From: CALZKI01 sp045124055
Lineage (GTDB): Bacteria; Bacillota; Clostridia; Lachnospirales; Lachnospiraceae
Assembly (NCBI GenBank): GCA_045124055.1
Contig: JBGVKZ010000020.1
Location: 38,537 to 102,536 of the forward strand
DNA: 64,000 nt
Reading direction: 5' to 3'
Positions 35,708 through 43,807 of this stretch are shown piece by piece. A model generated the notes under the pieces. That model had not been told where the DNA came from and did no database searches. It saw nothing but the letters and a program-made list of their open reading frames with translations. The position numbers and the translations under genes were made by a program. Position 1 is the first letter of the stretch, and the number at the start of each line of letters is the position of its first letter.

Positions 35708-35786
35708 TGTCATAACTTAAAAGTATTGACACCAAAAATAAAATGTAGTAAAATCAAGGCATGGAGAGGTGTCATAACTTGGTGTC
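35708..35786. promoter_or_regulatory. Promoter and res-like repeats of the serine recombinase
   Basis: TTGACA (35726-35731) and TAAAAT (35749-35754) are 17 nt apart. The word TGTCATAACTT occurs at 35708 and 35770, each paired with a TTGACA or TGTCA inverted half. The layout suits binding sites used for both resolution and autorepression. Confidence 0.6.
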
Positions 35787-35808
35787 AAAAGCGAAGGGAG
35801 ATTTTACT

Positions 35809-36375
35809 ATGATTTATGGATATGCAAGAGTAAGTACAAAAGGACAAGCCAAAGATGGTAACAGTTTAGAAGCACAGGAAAAGGCATTAAAGGAAGCAGG
35901 AGCAATAGAAATATATACAGATGCTTTTACTGGAACAAAAACGGATAGACCAGAGTTTGATAAGCTGATGAATAAGTTACAGAGTGGAGATACACTTATT
36001 GTTACCAAATTGGATAGATTTGCAAGAAGTATGTCGCAGGGTAGTGAATTGGTGTCTGAACTGATTGACAAGGGAATTAAGGTCTATATTCTTAATATAG
36101 GTATAATGGATAATACACCATCGTCCAAGTTAATAAGAAATGTATTCTTTGCATTTGCAGAATTTGAAAGAGATATGATTGTAGAGCGTACACAGGAAGG
36201 AAAAACCATTGCAAAGCAGAATCCAGACTTTAAGGAAGGTAGACCGAAGAAATATAGTAAGAAGCAGGTAGAACATGCTTTGGAACTGTTAGAGAATCAT
36301 TCTTATAAGCAAGTTGAGGATTTGACCGGAATAAGTAAGAGTACCTTGATTAGAGCCAAGAGAGATAGAGGGTAG
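35809..36375 (+). CDS. Serine recombinase (resolvase/invertase family)
   Basis: 188 residues from ATG 35809 (GGGAG 8 nt upstream). The catalytic serine is in MIYGYARVSTKGQ and the rest of the resolvase core is present (LIVTKLDRFARS, FFAFAEFERDMIVERT). The C-terminal helix-turn-helix YSKKQVEHALELLENHSYKQ binds the recombination site. It is normal Tn3-resolvase size. In an integrative element it may resolve multimers of the circular form; repeats overlapping its promoter look like its target. Confidence 0.88.
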   Translation: MIYGYARVSTKGQAKDGNSLEAQEKALKEAGAIEIYTDAFTGTKTDRPEFDKLMNKLQSGDTLIVTKLDRFARSMSQGSELVSELIDKGIKVYILNIGIMDNTPSSKLIRNVFFAFAEFERDMIVERTQEGKTIAKQNPDFKEGRPKKYSKKQVEHALELLENHSYKQVEDLTGISKSTLIRAKRDRG

Positions 36376-36602
36376 TTAAAACTGAAAAGTAGGAGTGTAT
36401 TTATCGTGTGGGTGATATGAGGTAAGTTTATACACCTACGCGATTTTATTTTCGATATTGATTTTTTGAAGCATATTCTTATTTGAGTAAGGAAAAACAA
36501 GCAAAATAGGGAGTTAAACTTAATTTTGTGTTTTTAGTGCAATGTCCTGCAAAGGCATTAAAAATAAGGATTTCACGATAATAAAAAATTTTTTGAAAAT
36601 AT

Positions 36603-36663
36603 GGTTGACAAAAGTATAACCAAGATGTATAGTATAGACAAGAGGTTGACAAAAGTATAACCA
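36603..36663. promoter_or_regulatory. Promoter flanked by twin operator repeats
   Basis: The 20-bp repeat GGTTGACAAAAGTATAACCA is perfect at 36603-36622 and 36644-36663, each with GGTT/AACC inverted ends. The -35 box TTGACA lies inside repeat 1, TATAGT is at 36628-36633 (17-nt spacer), and repeat 2 covers the start site and reaches the ribosome site. It is probably bound by the XRE product at 36679. Confidence 0.72.
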
Positions 36664-36678
36664 CAGGAGGTTGATGAG

Positions 36679-37464
36679 ATGAATGGTTTGAAATATATCA
36701 GAAGTCAGATTATCAATAAGACAATGGATGAGTTGGCATTACAGCTTAATGTATCTAAACAAGCAGTTTATACATGGGAAAGTGGAAGAAAAAAGATTCC
36801 AGAGCAACGATTAACACAATTATCAGAGTTAAGTGGTGTGCCAGAGAAATTCTTTCTTATCGAAGAACTTTCTGAAAGAGATAAATTAGAGATTAAAAAG
36901 TATCGTTTAGGTAAAGAATTGGATGATACGATGGTTGAGTATGAGGAAGAAGTTCAAGATAGTGAGGGAAACTGGGTTACTATTCCTGCTTATTATATGA
37001 ACACAGGACTAATGGAACATATTGAATTTAACGATATGGAGCTTAAAATAGATGATACCATGAAGAAGATAAATGAGGTTATTCATTCTTACAAGCCACA
37101 TTTCGGAGAAGAAGATATGGTATCGGCTAATGATATATTAGACGACATGGATGTAAAAAGAAGTGTATTTGATAGATTTGCAGATATTATGGATGGTAAT
37201 GAGCAAAGGGAATTTATATATCAGATACTTAGGACAATGGAGTTATTCTTTGATGTAAATGTAAAGAAGAATATGTTATGGGGAGAAGTACCACCATTTC
37301 CGACAGATTTAGTATCAGATGAATCACCGTTGGTGAAGGATTTGTATAAAGTGCTTTATAAGCATAAAAAGCAGAAGATTCAAGCAAGAAACAAAGAAGA
37401 AAAAGAATTAAGAGAATTAGGTTTGTTAGATGATTCGTCAGATGATACAGACGATTTATATTAA
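36679..37464 (+). CDS. XRE family regulator with helical C-terminal domain
   Basis: 261 residues with GGAGG upstream. Residues 10-60 are the helix-turn-helix: NKTMDELALQLNVSKQAVYT, WESGRKKIPEQRL, LSELSGVPEKFF. The remaining 200 residues are acidic and helical. The 5' end of the gene is preceded by twin 20-bp repeats, strongly suggesting autoregulation. It immediately precedes the putative replication origin and Rep gene, so it probably controls excision or replication of element 2. Confidence 0.78.
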   Translation: MNGLKYIRSQIINKTMDELALQLNVSKQAVYTWESGRKKIPEQRLTQLSELSGVPEKFFLIEELSERDKLEIKKYRLGKELDDTMVEYEEEVQDSEGNWVTIPAYYMNTGLMEHIEFNDMELKIDDTMKKINEVIHSYKPHFGEEDMVSANDILDDMDVKRSVFDRFADIMDGNEQREFIYQILRTMELFFDVNVKKNMLWGEVPPFPTDLVSDESPLVKDLYKVLYKHKKQKIQARNKEEKELRELGLLDDSSDDTDDLY

Positions 37465-37485
37465 AATTCATTGGGCTAATACAAA

Positions 37486-37538
37486 AAGCCGATGCTACCA
37501 ACATCGACTTTGTATATGAGTGCTACCAACACTCGTAT
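37486..37538. other. Twin hairpins with CTACCAA loops, candidate replication origin
   Basis: Hairpin 1: CGATG-CTACCAA-CATCG (37490-37506), extended to a 9-bp stem at 37486-37510 with one G-T pair. Hairpin 2: GAGTG-CTACCAA-CACTC (37518-37534), extended likewise to 37514-37538. The stems differ but the seven-base loops are identical. They lie about 250 bp before the Rep gene. A nicking site exposed in the loop is inferred. Confidence 0.6.
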
Positions 37539-37784
37539 GTATTGATTAGTACGATACAATTTGAATATCGCACAAATGTTGATTATTATTATACGGATAT
37601 TCAATAAGTTCGTCAAGGGGCAATTCTGCCCACTAATCCCCAATTTTATACATAGATACAACTGAATATTGCGGTTTTCCAGTACCATTTATCAAAGCTG
37701 GATGGAACACAGGCTAATCCATTAAGAAATGTCTAGGGTGATTCACTAAGTATCAAAATATAAAATGAAAGGATGTAAAAAACA

Positions 37785-38933
37785 ACGAGTATTGTAATTA
37801 ATCGTATTGGAATTGATAGAACTGTTATAGCAGGATTCCGCATTATTAAAATTGAATATGAAAAATTATTAGCACACGACAATGTTACCATTGATTGGGG
37901 AGAAAAATTCACCTACATATTAGCAGATGGCAGCAGTTTTAGATGGCTGAAAATTGAAGATTATAATATGTTTGGTGTTATGTGTGCCGGAACAAAGAAA
38001 ACTAAATATATGAAGCAGGACTATTCCAGAATGGATATTGTGATAGGAGATAAATCACAAGGCAATCTACAGAATAAAACAGTTGAAGAATACAAGGACA
38101 AGATAAAACGAGTATTTCAATACCTTTATGAGGAATACGGAATAACTGTAGATTTGCAGTATCTAAAATTTAGTGAGATGGAAATAAACTGCACATTTGA
38201 GTTAAAGGAAGAATTTTATAAGTATCATAGAGTTTTACGCTTGCTGATGTATAATTTACCGAAAAGTTTTAAGAAACTCGGTCAGATATTAGGGGTCAAT
38301 AAAAAAGAACAACGTATTGAAGCGGAAACCTTTTATAGAGGTAATTCGTCAATGGAAGCGAAAATATATGATAAGAAAAAGCACTTAGAGCAGACAATTC
38401 AATTCGTATCCAGTGAAAACATTATGAGAATTGAGTTTATTTTGAAAAAGTCGCAGAAGATTAAAGAAGCATTTAAGTCCACATTGGTATCTGATTTGAC
38501 AGATGCAAAGTTAAATGAATTTTACTATTCGCAGTTTATTAGATTATTTGAAAAGCCATATAGAAAATGGCAGATTGAGAATGGCAAGCAACTGAAGGAG
38601 TTAATTACATCTCATAAGGCAAAAAGTAGGCATTATTGGAAAAGCAATTTGCTTAGAGAATGTAGTAACAAGGAGCAGATTGACCAGATACCATTATTAC
38701 TTGATGTGAAAGATTTGCTTTTGCAAGTGAAAGCGTTAGATAAAGATGGTCATTATACCAGAGTTGAAAAAGGTATCTTGGAGCAATGTAATTATAACAA
38801 TGTTTACCTACAGAATGATGCAGATAAGGCAGAGGAAATAATTTGTAGAGTGCATGAAGCATATGACAATTATTTAAAGGGAATTAGGCTTGTATCAGCC
38901 TCATATTCGACAATTAGTGGCGAGGTGGCATAA
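37785..38933 (+). CDS. Replication initiation protein, phage II/X-like, apparent ACG start
   Basis: The longest ATG start is at 37968, but the frame is open and clearly coding upstream (INRIGIDRTVIAGFRIIKIE, then TYILADGSSFRWLKIEDYN). The nearest ribosome site, AAAGGATG (37768-37775), is 9 nt before an ACG at 37785; the ATG inside the site is followed directly by an in-frame TAA. This gives 382 residues. FYRGNSSMEAKIYDKKKHLE (about residues 184-203) followed by MRIEFIL matches phage/plasmid replication proteins of the II/X group. It would nick the origin for rolling-circle replication of the excised element. Confidence 0.7.
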   Translation, partial: TSIVINRIGIDRTVIAGFRIIKIEYEKLLAHDNVTIDWGEKFTYILADGSSFRWLKIEDYNMFGVMCAGTKKTKYMKQDYSRMDIVIGDKSQGNLQNKTVEEYKDKIKRVFQYLYEEYGITVDLQYLKFSEMEINCTFELKEEFYKYHRVLRLLMYNLPKSFKKLGQILGVNKKEQRIEAETFYRGNSSMEAKIYDKKKHLEQTIQFVSSENIMRIEFILKKSQKIKEAFKSTLVSDLTDAKLNEFYYSQFIRLFEKPYRKWQIENGKQLKELITSHKAKSRHYWKSNLLRECSNKEQIDQIPLLLDVKDLLLQVKALDKDGHYTRVEKGILEQCNYNNVYLQNDADKAEEIICRVHEAYDNYLKGIRLVSASYSTISGEVA

Positions 38934-39033
38934 AAGGTAAGCACAAGCAAAACAAGGCTTTTTAGGGGATTCTGGAGCATTTTAAGCAAAGGAATCTTCC
39001 TAGAATAACAATAGATAAATAAAGGAGATTAAA

Positions 39034-39264
39034 TTGTATTTGAGAGAAAAAGATAATAATTATAACGAAGTACCAATGTGGAAAAAATTTTTATTAACAG
39101 TTAAAGAAGCATCATTATATTTTAATATCGGTGAAAATAAAATGCACCGTATTGTAAATGATTATTTAGATTCGGATTATAAGTTTGTAGTTCAAAATGG
39201 TGGTAGAAACATGATAAAGCGTCAAATGTTTGAAGAATTTTTAAATCAGACCACCTCGATATAG
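39034..39264 (+). CDS. xis: Excisionase (Tn916 Xis-like)
   Basis: 76 residues from TTG 39034 with AAAGGAG upstream. The core WKKFLLTVKEASLYFNIGEN, KMHRIV, MIKRQMFEEFLNQ is the Tn916-type excisionase winged helix. It directs the integrase toward excision. A hairpin separates it from the integrase gene 98 bp downstream, as in related elements. Confidence 0.87.
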   Translation: MYLREKDNNYNEVPMWKKFLLTVKEASLYFNIGENKMHRIVNDYLDSDYKFVVQNGGRNMIKRQMFEEFLNQTTSI

Positions 39265-39297
39265 ACATAAGACTTAGGTAAATATCAATGGAAAAAT

Positions 39298-39334
39298 AGC
39301 CCTAGTCGTGGTATTATAGTATTGCACTAGGGCT
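39298..39334 (+). terminator. Hairpin between xis and int of element 2
   Basis: AGCCCTAGT (39298-39306) pairs perfectly with ACTAGGGCT (39326-39334), followed by TCTTC. It would lower transcription into int and so set the Xis to Int ratio. Confidence 0.65.
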
Positions 39335-39362
39335 TCTTCATACGAAAGGAGCAGTTAGAGTA

Positions 39363-40583
39363 ATGAGTGAAAAAAGAAGAGATAAGAGAGGTAGAATTTT
39401 ATTAACAGGTGAGTGTCAGCGTGAGAATGGATTATATCAATATGACTATGTAGATGTGGATGGAAAGGCAAAATGCTTATATAGTTGGAAATTGGAAGAT
39501 ACCGACCCATTGCCACAGGGAAAAAGAAAATGTAAATCGCTTAGAGAAAAAAAGCGAGAGGTGCGTAGAAATATTGATGATGGTATTGTTCCTTATGGTG
39601 GAAATTTAACAGTATTACAGTTGACAAAGAAGTATATTCTGCAAAAAAGAGGTGTAAGAGATTCGACTAGAGCAGGGTATAAAACAGTTACAAATATTCT
39701 TGAAAAAGAGGATTTTGGAGCAAAGCGAATTGATAAGATAAAGTTATCAGATGCCAAAGAATGGTTGATTAAGTTACAGGATAAGGATGGCAGAAGTTAT
39801 AGTTCTATTCATACGATTAGAGGTGTCCTTAGACCAGCTTTTAGAATGGCAGTAGAAGATGATTTATTGAGAAAGAATCCTTTTGATTTTGAATTAATGA
39901 CGGTTATTGTCAATGATAGTGTCACAAGAGAAGCCATTACGCATGACCAGAAAAGAAAGTTTTTAGAGTTTGTTAGGACGGATAAGCATTTTTCACAGTA
40001 TTATGATGCAATCTATATTCTGTTTTTTACAGGTATGCGTATTTCAGAGTTTTGTGGATTGACGATTAAGGATATTGATTTAAAGGAAAAGACTATCAAT
40101 ATTGACCGACAGTTACACAGAACAAGCGATATGAGATATATTATTGAGCCACCTAAGACAGAAGCAGGAGTAAGAGTTTTACCGATGCAGGATGAAGTGT
40201 GTGAATGCTTTAAGCGTATTATTGAGAGCCGTAAGAAACCGAAAATAGAGCCGACAGTTGCAGATATTAACGGTAAATTATATGCTGGATTTTTACACTT
40301 AGATAAGAACGATATGCCAATGGTTGCTTTACATTGGGAGAAGTATTTTCAGCATATTTGTGAGAAATACAATAAGATTTACAAGGTGCAGATGCCTAAA
40401 GTTACACCTCATGTATGCAGACATACTTATTGTTCTCATAATGCATCGGCAGGAATGAACCCTAAACATTTACAGTATTTAATGGGGCATTCAGATATAA
40501 GTGTTACGCTTAATACCTATACTCATATTGAATTTGATAATGTGAGAAAAGAGGTTGAAAGCCTTAAAAAAGCCGTACTGTAA
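39363..40583 (+). CDS. int: Tyrosine integrase of element 2 (Tn916 type)
   Basis: 406 residues with AAAGGAG upstream. The N-terminal arm-binding domain (about residues 1-75: RRDKRGRILLTGECQRENGL), core-binding domain (about 85-175) and catalytic domain follow in order. Catalytic residues: Arg in TGMRISEFCG, Lys in the beta-hairpin, HVCRH, GHSDIS and Tyr in NTYTH. It is closely similar to the integrase at 51153, differing most in the arm-binding domain. It should act at att copies 1 and 2. Confidence 0.93.
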   Translation: MSEKRRDKRGRILLTGECQRENGLYQYDYVDVDGKAKCLYSWKLEDTDPLPQGKRKCKSLREKKREVRRNIDDGIVPYGGNLTVLQLTKKYILQKRGVRDSTRAGYKTVTNILEKEDFGAKRIDKIKLSDAKEWLIKLQDKDGRSYSSIHTIRGVLRPAFRMAVEDDLLRKNPFDFELMTVIVNDSVTREAITHDQKRKFLEFVRTDKHFSQYYDAIYILFFTGMRISEFCGLTIKDIDLKEKTINIDRQLHRTSDMRYIIEPPKTEAGVRVLPMQDEVCECFKRIIESRKKPKIEPTVADINGKLYAGFLHLDKNDMPMVALHWEKYFQHICEKYNKIYKVQMPKVTPHVCRHTYCSHNASAGMNPKHLQYLMGHSDISVTLNTYTHIEFDNVRKEVESLKKAVL

Positions 40584-40603
40584 ATTCTATAAAACAGGGT
40601 CTT

Positions 40604-40624
40604 TTTACAGAGAAATTTACAGAG
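40604..40624. repeat. Right arm repeats of element 2
   Basis: TTTACAGAG at 40604-40612 and 40616-40624, matching the left pair at 32495-32514. Together they mark the two ends of element 2. Confidence 0.7.
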
Positions 40625-40737
40625 AATGACCATAAAGATAAGTGGTAAATCGTGTCAAAACATGAAAAAACAACGATATTCTTTATGCTACAGAAAAGGC
40701 AGAAAGTGCCGAAAATACAAGAAAAACAAGCAAAATC

Positions 40738-40783
40738 AAGGAGTTTTTAGATATGATTAAAATATTATTCATCTGCCACGGCA
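40738..40783 (+). other. att copy 2: LMW-PTP gene 5' end
   Basis: A ribosome site AAGGAG and ATG 40753 begin MIKILFICHG, then a stop follows at once (AAG TGA). Core TTCATCTGCCACGGCA is at 40768-40783, the same 15-nt distance from the ATG as in the other copies. Confidence 0.85.
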
Positions 40784-40845
40784 AGTGATGACAAATGTAA
40801 GGAAAAGGCTGAATTTCTTGAGAATGTTGAAATTGATTATAAAGA

Positions 40846-40866
40846 ATTTACTACTAATTTACTACT
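40846..40866. repeat. Left arm repeats of element 3
   Basis: ATTTACTACT at 40846-40855 and 40857-40866. The reverse complement AGTAGTAAAT resembles the Tn916 DR-2 site bound by the integrase N-terminal domain. Confidence 0.7.
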
Positions 40867-41107
40867 TTTAAAATTGGGTTCCGATACGATAAAATTAAAT
40901 AAAAGTCAATATATAGTTGAGAAAAATGTTGAATTGCGATAAGATTTGTACATAAGATATTGGGGAATATTTGTGGAAAAGCAAGAATTGTTATAGTAAT
41001 GAATGAAGAGTAGCCACAGAACCAATGAGTTTGTGGCTTTTTCTATTAAATTGTATTGAAAGGTAAAGAATTTAATAGCAGATAAAAGATGTATTAAGGG
41101 AGTACAA

Positions 41108-42526
41108 ATGAATAAAATAGTAGAAAAAATTGTAGAAACGATGGTTAATGTTTCTGGTGATAATGTAAAGGGAATGATAAAAAAATATAAGCTGGAAAAA
41201 TTTATTGATAAATTAGAAGAAGTAACTAGAACAGAATATATCAGCAAGTATGAAAATGAAAAGTATTTCAATTTATTAGATGGGTTTCTAGAAGGAAATA
41301 AATTTTATGAGAGGTTGGTTTATAGTATTTTTTCAAAAATATCAAATGAATCTATTAAGCGTCAATGTGAAATAATTGCTAATAAGTTTATTGAGGAATA
41401 TCCGCAATTTGAACCATATAATTGCAGAATAAAAGAGGTTATGGTTCAATTGGGAGATGGTATATATAATAGTTTTTTGACCAGTGATATATTAGACGTT
41501 AACAATGCATTATACATTTGTATGCAAGATAAGATGAGTATGATGTTTGAAGAACTATCAGATATAAAAAAGGATATTAAACAGATTTTAAAAAACCAAC
41601 AAGAGCATTATACATTCAATTCAGAGAAGACTAAAGAGAAGGGTATTAACAAGGATTCTTATAAGGAGTTATATGAGATATATGCTAATGATACTATATC
41701 ATTAGTAGAAAAGGAAATTGCATATATTCAATGGATTAATAAGAACCAAGATTTGAAAGAAGGACTTGTATATATTGCATTTAATTGTGAAAAAGCCAAT
41801 GATTTAGAAAGAGCAAAAAGATATTTTGAGTATATCTTGTCGAAATATGAGGACGAATATGAACTATATAATAATTTAGGAACTATTGAGGTAAAACAAG
41901 GCTTATGGAAAAATGCACAAGAAAAGTTTGAATTTGTATTAAAGCAGGATGAAAATAATATTAATGCTATATATAATCTTGCCGTTTTAGCTTATGGATG
42001 TGAAGAAAGTAGTGCAAAAGCATTGCAATATATACAAAAGGCATATCAAATAGAACCTTATGATGCAGATGTGGTGAGTTTTTATGCTTCAATTTGGATA
42101 GAAGAGCAACCACAAAATTGTGATTTTGCAATTAGTATTTTAAATAGTGCACTTGAAAAGCATCCAGATGATTTTTATTTAAAAGTTAATTTGGGAATGG
42201 CGTATTTGTTTCAAAAGAGATTTGAGGAAGGAATTACTTTGCTTGAAGAACTTAATGTAAAATATCCAAATAGAATCTTGTGTGTTTCGGTATTAGCTAT
42301 GATATATGCAATGAAAGGAGTAGAAAATGCCAACAAGGCGATACCTTTATTTTATCAGGCATATGAACTTACAAAGGATGAGGGGTATTTGGGAAATATA
42401 CATTTACTGGAAACAGGTCAATTTTTTGATACAATAATACATAATAATAAGGAATTTGAAATATATAGCGACGACGAATTAAAATATTACTATATGCAAA
42501 AGAGTGACTTAAATATGCATATATGA
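41108..42526 (+). CDS. TPR-repeat protein, probable cargo partner of the ABC-3C system
   Basis: 472 residues with GGGAG upstream. Residues 1-165 are helical and end with MMFEELSDIKKDIKQILKNQ, a linker type common before effector or repeat domains. From about residue 195 come TPR-like repeats (GLVYIAFNCEKANDLERAKR, YNNLGTIEVKQGLWKNAQEK, AIYNLAVLAYGCEESSAKAL, LKVNLGMAYLFQKRFEEGIT). It probably binds a partner or signal. It precedes the ABC-3C genes by 30 bp, suggesting it is part of that system. Confidence 0.72.
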   Translation: MNKIVEKIVETMVNVSGDNVKGMIKKYKLEKFIDKLEEVTRTEYISKYENEKYFNLLDGFLEGNKFYERLVYSIFSKISNESIKRQCEIIANKFIEEYPQFEPYNCRIKEVMVQLGDGIYNSFLTSDILDVNNALYICMQDKMSMMFEELSDIKKDIKQILKNQQEHYTFNSEKTKEKGINKDSYKELYEIYANDTISLVEKEIAYIQWINKNQDLKEGLVYIAFNCEKANDLERAKRYFEYILSKYEDEYELYNNLGTIEVKQGLWKNAQEKFEFVLKQDENNINAIYNLAVLAYGCEESSAKALQYIQKAYQIEPYDADVVSFYASIWIEEQPQNCDFAISILNSALEKHPDDFYLKVNLGMAYLFQKRFEEGITLLEELNVKYPNRILCVSVLAMIYAMKGVENANKAIPLFYQAYELTKDEGYLGNIHLLETGQFFDTIIHNNKEFEIYSDDELKYYYMQKSDLNMHI

Positions 42527-42556
42527 TAAAATCAGTGTAAAATAAGAGGAATACGA

Positions 42557-43537
42557 ATGGATAGATATGACTATATAAATGCGATAATTGAATACTTACG
42601 TGGAAGAACGGGTATGAATTTTCAAAAACTTGTGCGAGAAGTTTTTAAAGAATACAATGCGTGCAGTGGAAAAACTTATGAAATGCCTGATGCTTATGGC
42701 GGAGACCAGAAAAATGATGGGTGGGTAGTTGAAGACGCGTTGTTTTATCAAATCTATGCACCGGCAAGAAATAACGAATCCTTAAAGAAAAATATGCAAA
42801 AGAAATTCACAGCTGATTTGGAGGGCTTATTAAAGAAAGTTTATGAAGAAAATCGTTGGAATGGTAGAATTGCTGAATTTATTTTTTTAGTGAATACATT
42901 TGACAATGATTTACCTGAAGATAGTGAAAGATATTATGATAAAGAGGTAGCTCGTTTAAAGAAGAAATATAATATAACGTTTAAACACAAGGTTGTGAAT
43001 CTTTCATACGTATATGATATATTATGTAAAATTGAAGACAAAAGTGTGTTAGAAAAAATATCTTCAATTATGAGAATAAAAGGAATGATAGATTATAATG
43101 CTGTTTCAGAGGAAATAATGACAAAATTGATATTAAAAATATCCTCTAATATGAGTAAGAAATATATTAATCTATTACAGAAAAAAAACGATACGGATAT
43201 TTACGAACGAATTTCGTCAGTTAGCAAAATTTCTGTTAATAAACTAGATGAAAAGAGAGATATTATAGAATCTATAATAAGTAAATTAGATGTTGTTGAG
43301 TCGGCTATTAAAAACATAAATCAAGATATTTTATTTGAAAATCAGTTTGATAGAGTAAAAACATTTATCGTTTCGAGATATGAGGAATTAGCAAAACAAT
43401 ACCAAGGTGTTGAGTTATATGATAAAATAATACAAGATATTGTTTCATACGCAGGGTATGATGTTATTGATGAAACTAGCGTTGAGTTTTTGATAGTGTA
43501 TATTTTTGACAAATGTGATATTTTTGAGAAAGAATAG
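42557..43537 (+). CDS. ABC-3C-type component with possible REase-like N-terminus
   Basis: 326 residues with AGAGGA upstream. The N-terminus MNFQKLVREVFKEYNACSGK, then YGGDQKNDGWVVEDALFYQIYAP, recalls Mrr-like and restriction-fold proteins in which an acidic GGDxKNDG loop and a Q-x-Y strand surround the active site. The C-terminal 130 residues are helical. It is followed by a middle-component-6-like protein and a DUF2326 ATPase, the arrangement of ABC three-component conflict systems. The nuclease assignment is inferred and lacks a clean catalytic lysine. Confidence 0.65.
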   Translation: MDRYDYINAIIEYLRGRTGMNFQKLVREVFKEYNACSGKTYEMPDAYGGDQKNDGWVVEDALFYQIYAPARNNESLKKNMQKKFTADLEGLLKKVYEENRWNGRIAEFIFLVNTFDNDLPEDSERYYDKEVARLKKKYNITFKHKVVNLSYVYDILCKIEDKSVLEKISSIMRIKGMIDYNAVSEEIMTKLILKISSNMSKKYINLLQKKNDTDIYERISSVSKISVNKLDEKRDIIESIISKLDVVESAIKNINQDILFENQFDRVKTFIVSRYEELAKQYQGVELYDKIIQDIVSYAGYDVIDETSVEFLIVYIFDKCDIFEKE

Positions 43538-43546
43538 GTGGCTAAT

Positions 43547-43807
43547 ATGGTATTGCCAGATAAATATGTTACTTTATCTGAAAGTTTTATAGGATTAAGT
43601 GCTTTGTTGTTAGAAATATTAGAGAATAAGCAGATGACGATTGATGAACTTTGGGATAAATTCAGTAAAAAGTACGTGGAAACCAAAAAAATATATTCCG
43701 CACCAACCTATCAAAAATATATTTATGTTTTGGAATTTATGTATATGGTACAAATGATTAATTACAATGAGGAAGGGGAAATATATAATGAAAATTATAA
43801 ATCTTAA
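43547..43807 (+). CDS. ABC-3C middle component 6-like protein
   Basis: 86 residues from ATG 43547 (GGTGG upstream). It begins MVLPDKYVTLSESFIGLSAL and has the compact helical pattern of the ABC-3C middle component 6 family: TIDELWDKFSKKY, a variable loop, then YIYVLEFMYMVQMI. Family members link the ABC ATPase to the effector. It starts 9 nt after the effector gene and overlaps the ATPase gene by 20 nt, so the three are translated together. Confidence 0.78.
   Translation: MVLPDKYVTLSESFIGLSALLLEILENKQMTIDELWDKFSKKYVETKKIYSAPTYQKYIYVLEFMYMVQMINYNEEGEIYNENYKS

Larger units (their letters stand above)
32415..40783 (+). mobile_element. Element 2: integrative mobilisable element, about 8.4 kb
   Basis: It lies between att copies 1 and 2. 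Paired TTTACAGAG repeats sit just inside each end (32495-32514 and 40604-40624). Contents in order: XRE repressor on the minus strand, three zinc-ribbon membrane proteins, a possible nuclease, a serine recombinase, an XRE regulator, a Rep of phage II/X type, Xis and Int. No conjugation pore genes are present. Confidence 0.82.
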
